From: Lentisphaerota bacterium
GTDB taxonomy: Bacteria > Verrucomicrobiota > Kiritimatiellia > UBA8416 > JAIOPI01
Length of the DNA: 64,000 nt
NCBI GenBank assembly: GCA_021413965.1
Contig: JAIOPI010000015.1
Coordinates: 124,001 to 188,000, forward strand
Direction: 5' to 3'
The notes beneath the pieces are model-generated. The model was given only the letters and a program-made list of their open reading frames with translations. It ran no database searches and was not told the origin of the DNA. The position numbers and the translations under genes were made by a program. Below, one piece after another: positions 33,701 through 43,000 of this stretch. Positions within the stretch are counted from its first letter, which is position 1; every line of letters begins with the position of its first letter.

Positions 33701-34704
33701 AACAGCGTCTTGCCGCCCTCACCCAACTGATCATCGGGGCCGGCATCCTGACGGTGATCATCCTCAAACTGGAACGGACCGGCCAACTGCAGGACCTGCT
33801 CGCCGCCTGGCGGTCCAGCATGGACCATGGGGTGCTGCTGGCCATCGGCTTCGGGTCGTTCGGACTCTGTCTCGCGCTCTGCACTTTGCGGTGGCACCTG
33901 ATTCTGCGCGCCCAGGGGTTCGGCCTCTCCCGCTGGCTCTGCGCGGAGCTATACCTCGTGGGGCAGTTCTTCAACGCCTTCATGCTGGGCGCCACCGGCG
34001 GTGACTTGGTCAAGGCGTGGTACGCGGCGCGCCATACGCCCGACCGCAAGACGGAAATCGTCGCCACGATTTTCATCGACCGCATCGTCGGGCTGCTGGC
34101 CATCGTCGTGTTGGCTCCGGTCGCCATGCTGCTGCGCTTGCCCATCTTCTGGTCGCACCCCGAATCGCGATTGCTGGTGATCCTGATGAGCGGATTGATG
34201 ATCGGCACCATGGTCATCGTGCTGATTGTGTTTCGCCGCAACCTCTTTGCACGGTGGCCCTGGCTGGATCGGCTCACGCAGCGGCATGCCATCGGTCGCA
34301 CGATGCGCCGGGTGTACGATGCCTTCCAACTGGTGCTCGGCCATCGCGGCCTGCTGTCGCGCACGCTGGGCCTTTCCGCCCTGAATCACCTGATCGCCGT
34401 CGTCGGAACCATGGCCTATGGGCGCGCCGCCGGCCTGTCCATGGGCCCCATCGATTACCTGGCGGCCTTTCTGTCCATCAACCTGATTTCGGCTATCCCG
34501 ATCACACCATCCGGTATTGGAACGCGGGAAACCGCGGCCCTGATGCTCCTGGGGGCCCTCGGCGTGGCTCATGGGCAGGCCGTCTCGGTCACGCTGATGC
34601 TATTCGGCTCGCTGCTGGTGTGGAGCCTCGTAGGCGGCATCGTCTACGCGGCCTTCGTCTGGCGCGGCCATGGCCGGCCGGAAACCGCGGTCCCCACTCC
34701 ATGA
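33697..34704 (+). CDS. Lysylphosphatidylglycerol-synthase-type membrane protein (UPF0104/YbhN-like)
   Basis: This 335-aa integral membrane protein has about eight hydrophobic segments, starting ALTQLIIGAGILTVIILKL. It shows the family motif GATGGDLVKAWYAARHTPDRK, followed by IFIDRIVGLLAIV and IPITPSGIGTRETAALMLL near the end. It resembles the flippase-like N-terminal half of MprF without the aminoacyl-transferase domain. Such stand-alone proteins are thought to act on lipids or lipid-linked sugars. Its start overlaps the upstream isomerase-like gene (ATGA), so they are translated together. The substrate is unknown. Confidence 0.88.
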   Translation: MKQRLAALTQLIIGAGILTVIILKLERTGQLQDLLAAWRSSMDHGVLLAIGFGSFGLCLALCTLRWHLILRAQGFGLSRWLCAELYLVGQFFNAFMLGATGGDLVKAWYAARHTPDRKTEIVATIFIDRIVGLLAIVVLAPVAMLLRLPIFWSHPESRLLVILMSGLMIGTMVIVLIVFRRNLFARWPWLDRLTQRHAIGRTMRRVYDAFQLVLGHRGLLSRTLGLSALNHLIAVVGTMAYGRAAGLSMGPIDYLAAFLSINLISAIPITPSGIGTRETAALMLLGALGVAHGQAVSVTLMLFGSLLVWSLVGGIVYAAFVWRGHGRPETAVPTP

Positions 34705-34728
34705 AGGACCTCGCGCCGGTGTGGGCAA

Positions 34729-36051
34729 TCACCCCCGGGCGGAGGCAATCCGGGCTAGAATCGCGCGGGCCAGATCCGTCAGATGCGGATCACGCGCGCC
34801 CATTGTGACCACCACATCCCCGGCCATGACCCGCGACGCCACGATGTCCGGCAGCACCTGCACATCGTCCACACCCACCGCCGGAATGCCACGCTCCCTC
34901 AGCTTGGCCACCAAGGCTCCCGCGCCGACCGAGCGATCCGCGGTGCCGCCGACATCATAGACGGGGAGCACGATGATCTGGTCCCCCGGGCGCGCCGCCG
35001 CGCCGAACGTCTCAACCAGGTCGTCCATCATGAGTCGCAGAGGACCAAATCCGTGGGGGCGCCAGATGGCCGTCAGGTGCCGCGCATGCGGGGCAAGGGC
35101 CTGCCACGTCGCCTGGATCTTGGCGGGATTGTGTGCGTAGTCATCGACCACCAGCACGCCACGCGCGGTGCCCACCCGCTCCAGGCGGCGGGCAATGCCC
35201 CGGAATGAGGCCAAGGCCTCCCTGATCACGTCCGGTTCTATGCCTAGGCGCATGCAGAGCACGGCGGCGACAAGGGCGTTCTCCGCATTATGCCGCCCCA
35301 GCAACGGGACCGACGCATCCAGGTCACCCCACTGGATATGCACGCCCGAGGATTCGACGTCGAGAACCGCCTCCTCCAACAGGCGCGGCTCGTGCAGCGT
35401 GCTGACCAGCCCCACCCTGACGCGCGCCCGGAACGCCTCAAACAGTTCCAGCGTTTCATCCAAACCGAAATGGTCCCGCGAGGCATTCGTGATCACGCCC
35501 CAGTCGGGTGTGTAGTTCAGCAGCGAGCGGTCACTCTCGTCGGCTTCGATCACGCAAAGCCCGGACTCGCCGTGGCGATAGTTGCCGATGCGGGTGGCAT
35601 CCGCCCAATTCAGGACGGGCGCCCCATTCACGACCAGCGGATCGAGCCCCGCCACATCCAGGATCCAGCCGATCATGCCCGTGACCGTGCTCTTCCCCGA
35701 CGTGCCCGTCACGGCGATGCAGCGCCGGCCGGCGACGAGGTTCGCGAGCATCACTGAGCGGTGCACGCACGGCACGCCCTGACTCTCGGCGGCAAGCACG
35801 TCCGGATTGTCCGGCTCGATCGCCGTGCTCAGAACCACCGCACGGGTATCGCGCGTCACCGCGCTGCCATCCTGCACGCAGAACCCCACCCCGGCCCGGC
35901 GCAAGTGCTCGATGACAGGAAGATTGTCGCCGCGGTCCAGGTAGCGGTCGGAGCCTGTGACGGTCAGCCCTGCCCCGGCGAGCGACTGCGCCAGCGCACT
36001 CATGCCCACGCCCGCCGCGCCAACCAGATGGTAGTGTCCGGGACGCAGCAT
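34729..36051 (-). CDS. Mur ligase family protein, MurC-like
   Basis: This 440-aa protein has three Mur ligase domains. The N-terminal nucleotide-binding loop is VGAAGVGMSALA, the ATP-binding P-loop is TGTSGKSTVTGMI near residue 115, and the central domain has VIEADESDRSL and VITNASRDHFGLDE. The C-terminal domain shows VLVVDDYAHNPAKI and IWRPHGFGPLRLM. The set matches MurC/Mpl enzymes, which attach alanine or a peptide to UDP-MurNAc in the cytoplasm. It is not in a division/cell-wall cluster but 3 bp after folB, so it may be a paralogue with another role. The window cannot show whether a second murC exists. Confidence 0.8.
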   Translation of the reverse strand: MLRPGHYHLVGAAGVGMSALAQSLAGAGLTVTGSDRYLDRGDNLPVIEHLRRAGVGFCVQDGSAVTRDTRAVVLSTAIEPDNPDVLAAESQGVPCVHRSVMLANLVAGRRCIAVTGTSGKSTVTGMIGWILDVAGLDPLVVNGAPVLNWADATRIGNYRHGESGLCVIEADESDRSLLNYTPDWGVITNASRDHFGLDETLELFEAFRARVRVGLVSTLHEPRLLEEAVLDVESSGVHIQWGDLDASVPLLGRHNAENALVAAVLCMRLGIEPDVIREALASFRGIARRLERVGTARGVLVVDDYAHNPAKIQATWQALAPHARHLTAIWRPHGFGPLRLMMDDLVETFGAAARPGDQIIVLPVYDVGGTADRSVGAGALVAKLRERGIPAVGVDDVQVLPDIVASRVMAGDVVVTMGARDPHLTDLARAILARIASARG

Positions 36052-36054
36052 CGC

Positions 36055-36420
36055 TCACCCCGCAGTCGAACGCCGCCGCGTGATCTCCACGGCCACGCTG
36101 CGCGCCCCGGTCAGGGCGCCCGGCTTGTCGACCGTGACGGTGGCGGCCCGGACCCGAGTATCCTGCAGACAGATGCCCGCCACATGCTCCGCCATCTTCT
36201 CAATCAGGAAGTGCTCGCTCACGCTGACGGCCTGCACCACGCGGTCCTTCAGCACCTTGTAGTCCACGGTATCCGCAATGTTGTCGCTCCGCGCGGCTGG
36301 GGCGAGATCGCATTCAAGCGCAAGATTGATCAGCACCGTCTGCTTGGCGACCCGCTCCTTCGGGTGGATACCGACAATGCAGCTCACGGCGAGATCCCGT
36401 ACGAAAATTCGGTCGGACAT
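36055..36420 (-). CDS. folB: Dihydroneopterin aldolase
   Basis: The 121-aa product has the FolB length. It begins DRIFVRDLAVSCIVGIHPKE, where the Gly-Ile-x-x-x-E segment forms part of the pterin site. A conserved Glu is in TVDYKVL-SVSEHFLIEKMAEHVA, and the catalytic Lys in VTVDKPGAL. FolB converts dihydroneopterin to hydroxymethyl-dihydropterin in folate synthesis. The start at 36420 gives the normal N-terminus. It sits between a pteridine-reductase-type gene and the Mur ligase gene, all on one strand, with a 3-bp gap to the latter. This suggests a small operon. Confidence 0.92.
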   Translation of the reverse strand: MSDRIFVRDLAVSCIVGIHPKERVAKQTVLINLALECDLAPAARSDNIADTVDYKVLKDRVVQAVSVSEHFLIEKMAEHVAGICLQDTRVRAATVTVDKPGALTGARSVAVEITRRRSTAG

Positions 36421-36518
36421 GCCGCTTACTCCTTTATGCAAGTTTCCCCGGTCTTGTTCCTGTGCGCCCCTGCTCCGGCTCGATTGGCGGGCTGGCGTCT
36501 CCGCGGCCGTGCCTGTGC

Positions 36519-37268
36519 TCAGCGTCCGCTCAGGAGGTGCTGGCCACTATCGACAAAAACAGTCTGCCCCGTGATCCCGTCTGCTTCCAGCAGGAAGACG
36601 ACCGCCTGCGCCACATCCTCCGGCCGGCAGCGGTGCTGCAGCGGCGCCTTGCCGGCAAGGTCGCGGATCGCCGCGGCGCCTTTCCCGGGCGGCGGCAAAA
36701 TGGCGCCGGGAGCGACCGCGTTCACGGTGATGTGTGGGGCCAGTTCCAGCGCGGCGTTGGTCGTAAAATCCGCCAGCGCCTTCTTGCTTAGCAAGTATGG
36801 CGTGCAGCCCGCCTCCTGACCCGCGATCCGCCGATCGACCAGATTGATCACCTTGCCGGCACGCGGCGCGTTGCCCTGACGTAATCCCCGCGCAAAGGCC
36901 TGCGTCAGCAACATGGGCGCAAATAGGTTCACTTGGAATTCGCGCTGCAGACTGCGCGGCGTCATCTGCAGTATCGATTCTTTGTTAAAGATTGACGCAT
37001 TGTTGACCAGGATATTGAGCCCGGGCGCCGTCTCGAATGCCGCCTGCGCCAACCGCTCGATATCATCCGGCTCATCCAGCTTGCTCTGTACAATCCCAAC
37101 CCGGGCGCCCTTGGCCGCCAAGTCGCGCGCCAGCAGGCGGGCTTCCCGAAGCGAGCGGCTGCAATGGATCAGCACGCCGCACCCGCGGGACGCCAGGGCC
37201 GTGCAAATGGCGCGCCCGATGCGAACCGCACCTCCCGTTACCAATGCCATCGACGAGGCCAGTTGCAT
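36519..37268 (-). CDS. Short-chain reductase, pteridine reductase (PTR1/FolM) type
   Basis: This 249-aa SDR-family protein has the pteridine-reductase signature TGxxxRxG (T11-G12-GAV-R16-I-G18) in place of the usual TGxxxGxG. The catalytic set is D145 in VINLVDRR, Y158 and K162, where PTR1 also has Asp instead of Ser. The NNAS motif and the C-terminal GITGQTVFVDSGQHL are also present. PTR1 and FolM reduce dihydrofolate or biopterins with NADPH. The neighbouring folB supports a role in folate or pterin metabolism. It is about 100 bp upstream of folB on the same strand. A second possible start is M7. Confidence 0.85.
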   Translation of the reverse strand: MQLASSMALVTGGAVRIGRAICTALASRGCGVLIHCSRSLREARLLARDLAAKGARVGIVQSKLDEPDDIERLAQAAFETAPGLNILVNNASIFNKESILQMTPRSLQREFQVNLFAPMLLTQAFARGLRQGNAPRAGKVINLVDRRIAGQEAGCTPYLLSKKALADFTTNAALELAPHITVNAVAPGAILPPPGKGAAAIRDLAGKAPLQHRCRPEDVAQAVVFLLEADGITGQTVFVDSGQHLLSGR

Positions 37269-37337
37269 GCGGACGACTCTCCTTGCACCCGTGGAAAAGA
37301 CTGTAAGAACTGGCTTCCACTATGCATAATACGGCCT

Positions 37338-38798
37338 ATGAAATGCCATCTTTCTTTATGGTTCGCCGCCGGCCTGGCACTCATGGGATCGCTTGCACAC
37401 GGCCAACCGCTGCCCGCCGTGGAATCGCCCGCCCCGGTCTATGTCATCCCGGTCCACGACATGATTGAGCGCGGCTTGTTGTATGCCTTCCGGCGCGGAC
37501 TGGCGGAAGCCGAGGCCAACCACGCGCGCGCCATCATCCTCGACATGGATACGCCAGGTGGCCGGCTTGATGCGGCCGAACAGATGGTGCTGTTGTTGCT
37601 GAATGCCAAGACGCGCACTTACACCTTCGTCAACCCGCGATCCATCTCTGCCGGCGCCATCATCGCCATGGCCACGGATGAAATCTACATGACCCCCGTC
37701 GGCCTGATCGGCGACGCCATGCCGATCATGATGTCCCCCATTCCCTTCGGCGGCGCGCAAGGCGTGCCCGAGGACCTGAAGGAGAAAGTCATGTCCCCCA
37801 CGATCGCACTGGTCCGCTCCGCGGCACAGGCCAAGGGCCATGACCCTGAGTTGGGTGAAGCCATGATCCGCCCGGAGGCGGGCTACACGCTAGGCGAACA
37901 CATCATTTGCCCCACGGGGCAACTCCTGACACTCACCGCCCAGGATGCCTCCGCCTTGTGGCGTGACGGTGGCAGGCCCGTCCTCTCGAGCGGCACCGTC
38001 ACGAACCTGGCCCAACTCCTCGACGCCATCGGCTGCGCCGACAGCCCTGTGGTGACCGTCTCCATTACGACCGCAGAACGCATCGCCCGCGTCATCGAGG
38101 GCTTTCCCGTGTCCGGCATCCTGCTGGCACTGGGCCTGCTGGGACTGTATATCGAGTTCAAGACGCCCGGCGTCGGCGTGCCCGGCATCGCCGGTCTTGT
38201 CTTTCTGGCCATCTGGTTCTGGGGCCACCACATTGCCGGACTCTCCGGGTTCTTCGAACTGCTCCTGTTCTCCGCCGGCGTGGCCCTCCTGCTGGTGGAG
38301 TTGTTCCTCATTCCTGGTTTTGGGGTCACCGGCACCACCGGCGTGCTGATGATGGTGGCGGCCATTCTGCTCTCCATGGTCCACATCGAACCACGCCAGC
38401 CTTCGGATCTGCCCGATGTGCCGCTCACCTTCCCGACGATCATGTGGCAGGACGGCATCCTGAATTTCGGCGTCGCGCTGATGCTGGTCTTCGGTGCCGG
38501 CGTCGTCCTGGCGCGCTATCTTCCCAAGACCAGCATCTTCAACCGCATCGCGCTGACCGCCGCCGTCAGCAGCACGGCCGGCTTCCAGGTGGCCGAGGCG
38601 CCGCCGACGCTGGTGGGCAGGCGCGGCGTGGCGACCACGCCGCTGCGACCGGCCGGCATCGGGGAGTTTGACGGCGAGCGCCTGAGCGTGATCGCGCGCG
38701 GGGCCTATATCGACTCTGGCCGTCCGATTGTCGTTGCTGAGGCGCGCGGAAACCGTATAGTCGTCGATGCTGGTACGCCACCTGACCAACAGGCCTGA
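37338..38798 (+). CDS. Long NfeD protein with ClpP-like membrane serine protease domain (NfeD1a)
   Basis: This 486-aa protein has a signal peptide (SLWFAAGLALMGSLAHG) and then a ClpP/crotonase-like periplasmic protease domain. The catalytic Ser is in PRSISAGAIIAMA (S104), and the candidate Lys lies in PEDLKEK about 45 residues later, as in the Ser-Lys enzyme PH1510. DMDTPGGRLDAA is the conserved Gly-Gly segment. Four or more membrane helices follow (about 270-440), then a C-terminal OB-fold NfeD domain. Long NfeD proteins cleave stomatin-type partners. It is the first gene of an operon with a short NfeD and a flotillin, which fits exactly. Confidence 0.92.
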   Translation: MKCHLSLWFAAGLALMGSLAHGQPLPAVESPAPVYVIPVHDMIERGLLYAFRRGLAEAEANHARAIILDMDTPGGRLDAAEQMVLLLLNAKTRTYTFVNPRSISAGAIIAMATDEIYMTPVGLIGDAMPIMMSPIPFGGAQGVPEDLKEKVMSPTIALVRSAAQAKGHDPELGEAMIRPEAGYTLGEHIICPTGQLLTLTAQDASALWRDGGRPVLSSGTVTNLAQLLDAIGCADSPVVTVSITTAERIARVIEGFPVSGILLALGLLGLYIEFKTPGVGVPGIAGLVFLAIWFWGHHIAGLSGFFELLLFSAGVALLLVELFLIPGFGVTGTTGVLMMVAAILLSMVHIEPRQPSDLPDVPLTFPTIMWQDGILNFGVALMLVFGAGVVLARYLPKTSIFNRIALTAAVSSTAGFQVAEAPPTLVGRRGVATTPLRPAGIGEFDGERLSVIARGAYIDSGRPIVVAEARGNRIVVDAGTPPDQQA

Positions 38799-38817
38799 AG
38801 CGGGCCGGCGCAACTCC

Positions 38818-39297
38818 ATGGCAACACAAGTCTTTTTCATCTGCCTCGTGGCCGGCCTGATCCTGGTCGGGGGCGAGATCTTTGTCCCGGGGGGCGTGCT
38901 CGGCGCCATCGGCGGCCTGCTCTTGCTCGGCGCCATCGTGGACGCCTTCATCGCCTTCCCCGCCGGCGGTCCGTATATCGCCCTGCTCATCGTGCTGTTC
39001 ATTGGCCTCGCCTTCTACCTCTGGATCCGCATCTTTCCGCATACCGGCACCGGCAAGGCCATGACCGTGAGCAACGACCTCAAAACGTACAAGGCCTCCG
39101 ATGACAATCTCGACGACCTCGTGGGCAAGGAAGGCGTCGCCGTATCCCAGTTGCGCCCCGCCGGGTTCGTGATGCTGGCGGGCCGGCGCATCGACGTGAT
39201 GACGCGCGGCGAAATGATTGAGAAGGACGCACCCGTGCGCGTCGTGGCCGTGTCCGGCAACAACGTCGTCGTGGCCGCGGCCGGCCCAAAATCGTGA
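38818..39297 (+). CDS. Short NfeD protein (NfeD1b-like)
   Basis: This 159-aa protein has two or three N-terminal membrane helices ([18 protein letters not shown], then [20 protein letters not shown]) and a C-terminal OB fold ([20 protein letters not shown] to [13 protein letters not shown]). It lacks the protease domain. The start at 38818 is chosen because the ORF residues before it overlap the end of the upstream gene. Short NfeD proteins sit next to flotillin-like proteins in many bacteria and help organise membrane microdomains. It is 19 bp after the long NfeD gene and 25 bp before floA. Confidence 0.9.
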   Translation: MATQVFFICLVAGLILVGGEIFVPGGVLGAIGGLLLLGAIVDAFIAFPAGGPYIALLIVLFIGLAFYLWIRIFPHTGTGKAMTVSNDLKTYKASDDNLDDLVGKEGVAVSQLRPAGFVMLAGRRIDVMTRGEMIEKDAPVRVVAVSGNNVVVAAAGPKS

Positions 39298-39322
39298 GCG
39301 AACCGAAAGAAAGGACTACACC

Positions 39323-40357
39323 ATGCAAGGCCTCATCCTGATATTCCTCGGCATCGTCGGCATCCTCATCATTGCCTTCGTGCTGATCTTCCTTAAATTC
39401 CTCGGCGTCTGGATTCGCGCCCTGATGTCCGGCGCGAAGGTCTCGCTGGGCGCATTGGTCGGCATGACGCTGCGGCGCGTGCCGTCCTCGCTCATCGTTG
39501 ACGCGCGCATCCGGCTGATCAAAGCCGGACTGAACCTCGGCACCAATGAAATCGAGGCACACTATCTTGCGGGCGGCGACGTCAGCCAGGTCGTCAACGC
39601 GTTGATCGCCGCCGACAAGGCCGGCATGCAGCTCACCTTCCAGAACGCATGCGCCATCAACCTGGCCGGCCGAGACGTGCACGCCGCCGTGCAGACCAGC
39701 GTCAATCCCAAGGTCATCGACTGCCCGGATCCGGCGAAGGGCACGACCATGCTGGACGCGGTTGCCAAGGACGGCATTCGATTGCTCGTCAAAGCACGCG
39801 TGACCGTGCGGACCAACCTGAAGCAGCTCGTCGGCGGCGCCACCGAGGAAACGATCATCGCCCGCGTGGGTCAGGGCATCGTCAGCGCCATCGGGTCCAC
39901 CATGAGCTACAAGGGCGTCCTCGAAAACCCGGATCACATCAGCCGCAAGGTGCTGGAAAGCGGTCTTGATTCACAGACGGCGTTCGAAATCGTGTCGATC
40001 GACATCGCCGACGTCTCCGTTGCCGGCGTCAGCGGCGCGCGCGAAGTGGCCAACGTGGGCGCCCTGCTCGAGACGGAGCGCGCCGAAGCGGACAAGAAGC
40101 TGCGCCAGGCGGAGGCGGAAGGGCGGCGCGCCATGGCCGTGGCGACACAGCAGGAAATGGAAGCGCGCGTGCAGGAAATGCGCGCCAAACTCGTCGAAGC
40201 GCAAGCCGAAGTGCCGCGCGCCATCGCCCAGGCCTTCCGCGATGGCAACCTTGGCATCATGGACTTCTATCGCCTGCAGAACGTCGAAGCCGACACGCGC
40301 ATGCGCAAGTCCATTTCCGGCGATGAAGAACAGTCGGGCGGCGCCGGCAAGGGCTAA
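39323..40357 (+). CDS. floA: Flotillin-like protein FloA
   Basis: The 344-aa product matches FloA (YqfA). The N-terminal membrane hairpin is [28 protein letters not shown] domain follows, with [14 protein letters not shown], then [22 protein letters not shown]. An Ala/Glu-rich coiled coil comes last, with [20 protein letters not shown]. The start is preceded by GAAAGGAC. FloA forms membrane microdomain scaffolds. The adjacent NfeD genes are the usual partners, and the long NfeD protease could process it. The operon order NfeD1a-NfeD1b-FloA is common. Confidence 0.95.
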   Translation: MQGLILIFLGIVGILIIAFVLIFLKFLGVWIRALMSGAKVSLGALVGMTLRRVPSSLIVDARIRLIKAGLNLGTNEIEAHYLAGGDVSQVVNALIAADKAGMQLTFQNACAINLAGRDVHAAVQTSVNPKVIDCPDPAKGTTMLDAVAKDGIRLLVKARVTVRTNLKQLVGGATEETIIARVGQGIVSAIGSTMSYKGVLENPDHISRKVLESGLDSQTAFEIVSIDIADVSVAGVSGAREVANVGALLETERAEADKKLRQAEAEGRRAMAVATQQEMEARVQEMRAKLVEAQAEVPRAIAQAFRDGNLGIMDFYRLQNVEADTRMRKSISGDEEQSGGAGKG

Positions 40358-40372
40358 GGCGGAACCGCAACG

Positions 40373-41083
40373 ATGATGCACATCGTCAAAGCTGGTGTGG
40401 ATGTCGAACTTGTGGTGTGGCTGGTGGTCGTGGGGTTCACCCTCGTCTCCCAGATCGCCCGCGCCGCACGACAGAAACCACGACAGGGGCGCCCGCCTGT
40501 GCCACGCTCGGCCGGCGGGCGTCCGATGCCGCAGAGGAACGCGACACCCATGCGCGCCGAGCCAGCACGTCCCGTGCGCGTTCCTCCACCTCCCAGCAAT
40601 GCGCAGAAAGAACTCGAAGACTTTCTGGCGACACTAGCCGGTCAGCCCCCACCAAGTCGGCGGATGCCGGAAGATGACGACGAGATCGACCATGCGTCCG
40701 AGCCCGTGTTCAGGGAAATCGCGCCGCCGCCGCCTCCCCGTCCCGTGCGCCCCGCCCCCAGGGCACCCCAACGCCGGACCACCCCCACCCCCACGGCGTC
40801 ACCCATGGTCGTCGTCAACCGTGAAACGGTGCGCGTGGATCGGCCGGAACCGGAACCCGTAGCCGAGACGATCGGCCAGATCAGGAACGTCATCGGCGGC
40901 ATTGGCGAGGATCCCTACGGCGTCGCGCAGCTGTCGGCAAAGCGAGCTCAGGAAGTGAGGGAATTACGCGATGCGCTGGCGCGCGACAGCCATGACCGGG
41001 CGGCCCTGCGCAGAGCCATCATCCTCAAGGAAATCCTCGACGCGCCACTTGCCCTCCGCCAGACCCGCCCCATCGGCGGCTGA
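40373..41083 (+). CDS. Proline-rich membrane-anchored protein, unknown
   Basis: This 236-aa protein has one N-terminal hydrophobic segment (VELVVWLVVVGFTLVSQIA), then a long Pro/Arg-rich, low-complexity middle (about residues 35-145). The C-terminal part (about 160-225) is predicted helical and ends EVRELRDALARDSHDRAALRRAIILKEIL. It begins 15 bp after floA and is the last gene of the NfeD-FloA operon. It may be a microdomain-associated adaptor. No family is recognised, and the low-complexity section is not by itself functional evidence. Confidence 0.6.
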   Translation: MMHIVKAGVDVELVVWLVVVGFTLVSQIARAARQKPRQGRPPVPRSAGGRPMPQRNATPMRAEPARPVRVPPPPSNAQKELEDFLATLAGQPPPSRRMPEDDDEIDHASEPVFREIAPPPPPRPVRPAPRAPQRRTTPTPTASPMVVVNRETVRVDRPEPEPVAETIGQIRNVIGGIGEDPYGVAQLSAKRAQEVRELRDALARDSHDRAALRRAIILKEILDAPLALRQTRPIGG

Positions 41084-41151
41084 GGAATCGTTGCAAGCCC
41101 GCTGCTTCGGTTGCACACGCCTCCGCGGGTTCTTTCACGGACAGGCCCCGG

Positions 41152-42831
41152 CTACTGCGGCTGGGTCTTGACCGTCAGCAGCGTCTGGCGGCGATTGTTC
41201 CCGAGCGTATCGTCGTTGGCGCCCACCAGAATGACCTCCGCATTGATGACGAACGTCTGCGGGCGTCCATCGCCTGCAGCTCGTATGATCCGGTCCTGGC
41301 TGATGGTCTGCCCCACCGCAACGTTGCTTGCCGACGTCTCCTGAACGGCGCCGTCGATATCCACCCGGAGCGCGACCTCTCGCAGGGGCTCCGTGCCGCG
41401 GTTCTGCGCATAGATGAACACGCGCAGCGTTCCCGCCGGCTGTCCTTCCGTCTTCACGTACGGCGGCGACAGGACCATGTCATAACGCCCCAGGTTGTCG
41501 TGGTCCTCCGCGCGAGCCAAATCCAACACGCCGGCCCCGTATTCCTCATCCCGTCCCGGCAGCCCGGCATCGTCACTGGTATCGATCAGCAGCTGCGCCG
41601 CGGTGGTGGGCGTGAGGGTCCGATCTCGCGACAGCAGTGCCGCCAGTGCGCCACTGACGATCGGGGTCGAAGCCGATGTGCCGCTGAAGGGTACGACCTG
41701 CTCATCCGACCAGGCCGCATCCACGGCATAGCCTGGCGCCGCAATGTCCACGGCCTGCCCGCGATTGGAGAAGTAGAGATGTTTGCGGTCCGCATCAACC
41801 GCGCCCACCCCCAGTACGCCGGCATACGCGGCAGGATAGGACACCGCGTTGAGGGCATCGTTGCCTGCCGCCGCCACAATCATCACATCATTGGCCAACG
41901 CGTGTTGAACGGCCTGCTCCAGCACGGGCCCGCCTCCCTGCCCGCCCAGGCTCACGTTGATAATGTCGGCCCCCATCGTCACCGCGTCGACAATCGCCTG
42001 CGCCAGTGTAAAGGAGTCCCCCAGCCCATCGCCGGAAAGAACGGGGATGCTGAGAATGCGTGCATCCGGCGCGACGCCCTTCACGCCGGCACCGTCCCCC
42101 GCGATCAGCGAGGCCACGGCGGTGCCGTGCGCCCCCATGGCCCCGCGCGGATCAACGCCATAGTTATCCACGCGCAACAGGCGCCCCTCTTGCAGCGCCG
42201 GATGATGTCCCACCGCCGTGTCGATGACGGCAATGGTCACGCCACGTCCCGCATCGGCTTGATGTTCATCCATGCCCAACCACTCCAGCAACCGGTCACC
42301 CAGCGCGGCGTAGGACTCCTGTGGCTGTTGCTTGACGAGCAGTGGATCATCAGGCGGACGCACATAGTAGTTTCGCCCCTGGTCCACCGGCGTGGGCCCC
42401 TCCGCGAGCAGCCGCTTCAGCAGCGCGGGGTCGCGCGCACGAAGACGAACGGCATTTCCAAGGTTCATCTCGCCCAGGACTTCCAGCCCAAGCGACCGCG
42501 CCAGATTCACGAAGGCCTGACGGTCCGCCGCACTGAAGAACCGGAAAATGAACTCGTCGGGAATGGCCCCGGCAGGCAGGGCCTCCACCGGAACGTTCAC
42601 CTGCGAAACGGCCGGCGCGGGAACTTCCGCCGCCACCACCTCTGGCGCGGACTGGACCGCCAGCGGTTCCGCAGGCGGCAGGGCCGGCCCGGATGCGGCG
42701 ACAGAGGGCAGGTGCGCGGGCTCGGGCGCGTCCATGGTTGGCGTATGCAGTCGCACAAAGGCGTACCAGACGACCGCCACGACAGCCGCAAACACAGAGA
42801 CGATAACCGCTGAATCGCTCGACCCACGCAT
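41152..42831 (-). CDS. Subtilisin-like (S8) serine protease, membrane-anchored or exported
   Basis: This 559-aa protein has an N-terminal hydrophobic segment (VIVSVFAAVVAVVWYAFV) that acts as a signal or anchor. The catalytic triad is D204 in TIAVIDTAVG, H235 in AHGTAVASLIAG and S386 in FSGTSASTPIVSG, with the oxyanion Asn in AAAGNDALN. A propeptide-like region precedes residue 195. The final 120 residues form a CARDB-like beta-sandwich (LSPPYVKTEGQPAGTLRVFI). The active-site set is complete, so it is probably active outside the cytoplasm. It converges on the FloA operon with a 68-bp gap. The substrate is unknown. Confidence 0.92.
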   Translation of the reverse strand: MRGSSDSAVIVSVFAAVVAVVWYAFVRLHTPTMDAPEPAHLPSVAASGPALPPAEPLAVQSAPEVVAAEVPAPAVSQVNVPVEALPAGAIPDEFIFRFFSAADRQAFVNLARSLGLEVLGEMNLGNAVRLRARDPALLKRLLAEGPTPVDQGRNYYVRPPDDPLLVKQQPQESYAALGDRLLEWLGMDEHQADAGRGVTIAVIDTAVGHHPALQEGRLLRVDNYGVDPRGAMGAHGTAVASLIAGDGAGVKGVAPDARILSIPVLSGDGLGDSFTLAQAIVDAVTMGADIINVSLGGQGGGPVLEQAVQHALANDVMIVAAAGNDALNAVSYPAAYAGVLGVGAVDADRKHLYFSNRGQAVDIAAPGYAVDAAWSDEQVVPFSGTSASTPIVSGALAALLSRDRTLTPTTAAQLLIDTSDDAGLPGRDEEYGAGVLDLARAEDHDNLGRYDMVLSPPYVKTEGQPAGTLRVFIYAQNRGTEPLREVALRVDIDGAVQETSASNVAVGQTISQDRIIRAAGDGRPQTFVINAEVILVGANDDTLGNNRRQTLLTVKTQPQ

Positions 42832-43000
42832 GCGGTCAGTTTAGGGAAAATGGCCTGCCAAAGCCAGCGCAACCGGGAATCCCCAAACGGTACCGCAAGG
42901 TCTGAATCCGACAGGCTGATGCTCGACAGCAGCCAACGCAGAATGGGCACTCCTGCCCGCGGAGGTCAGGCCAGATAGCCTGACCAAACGAGGGACAGGC

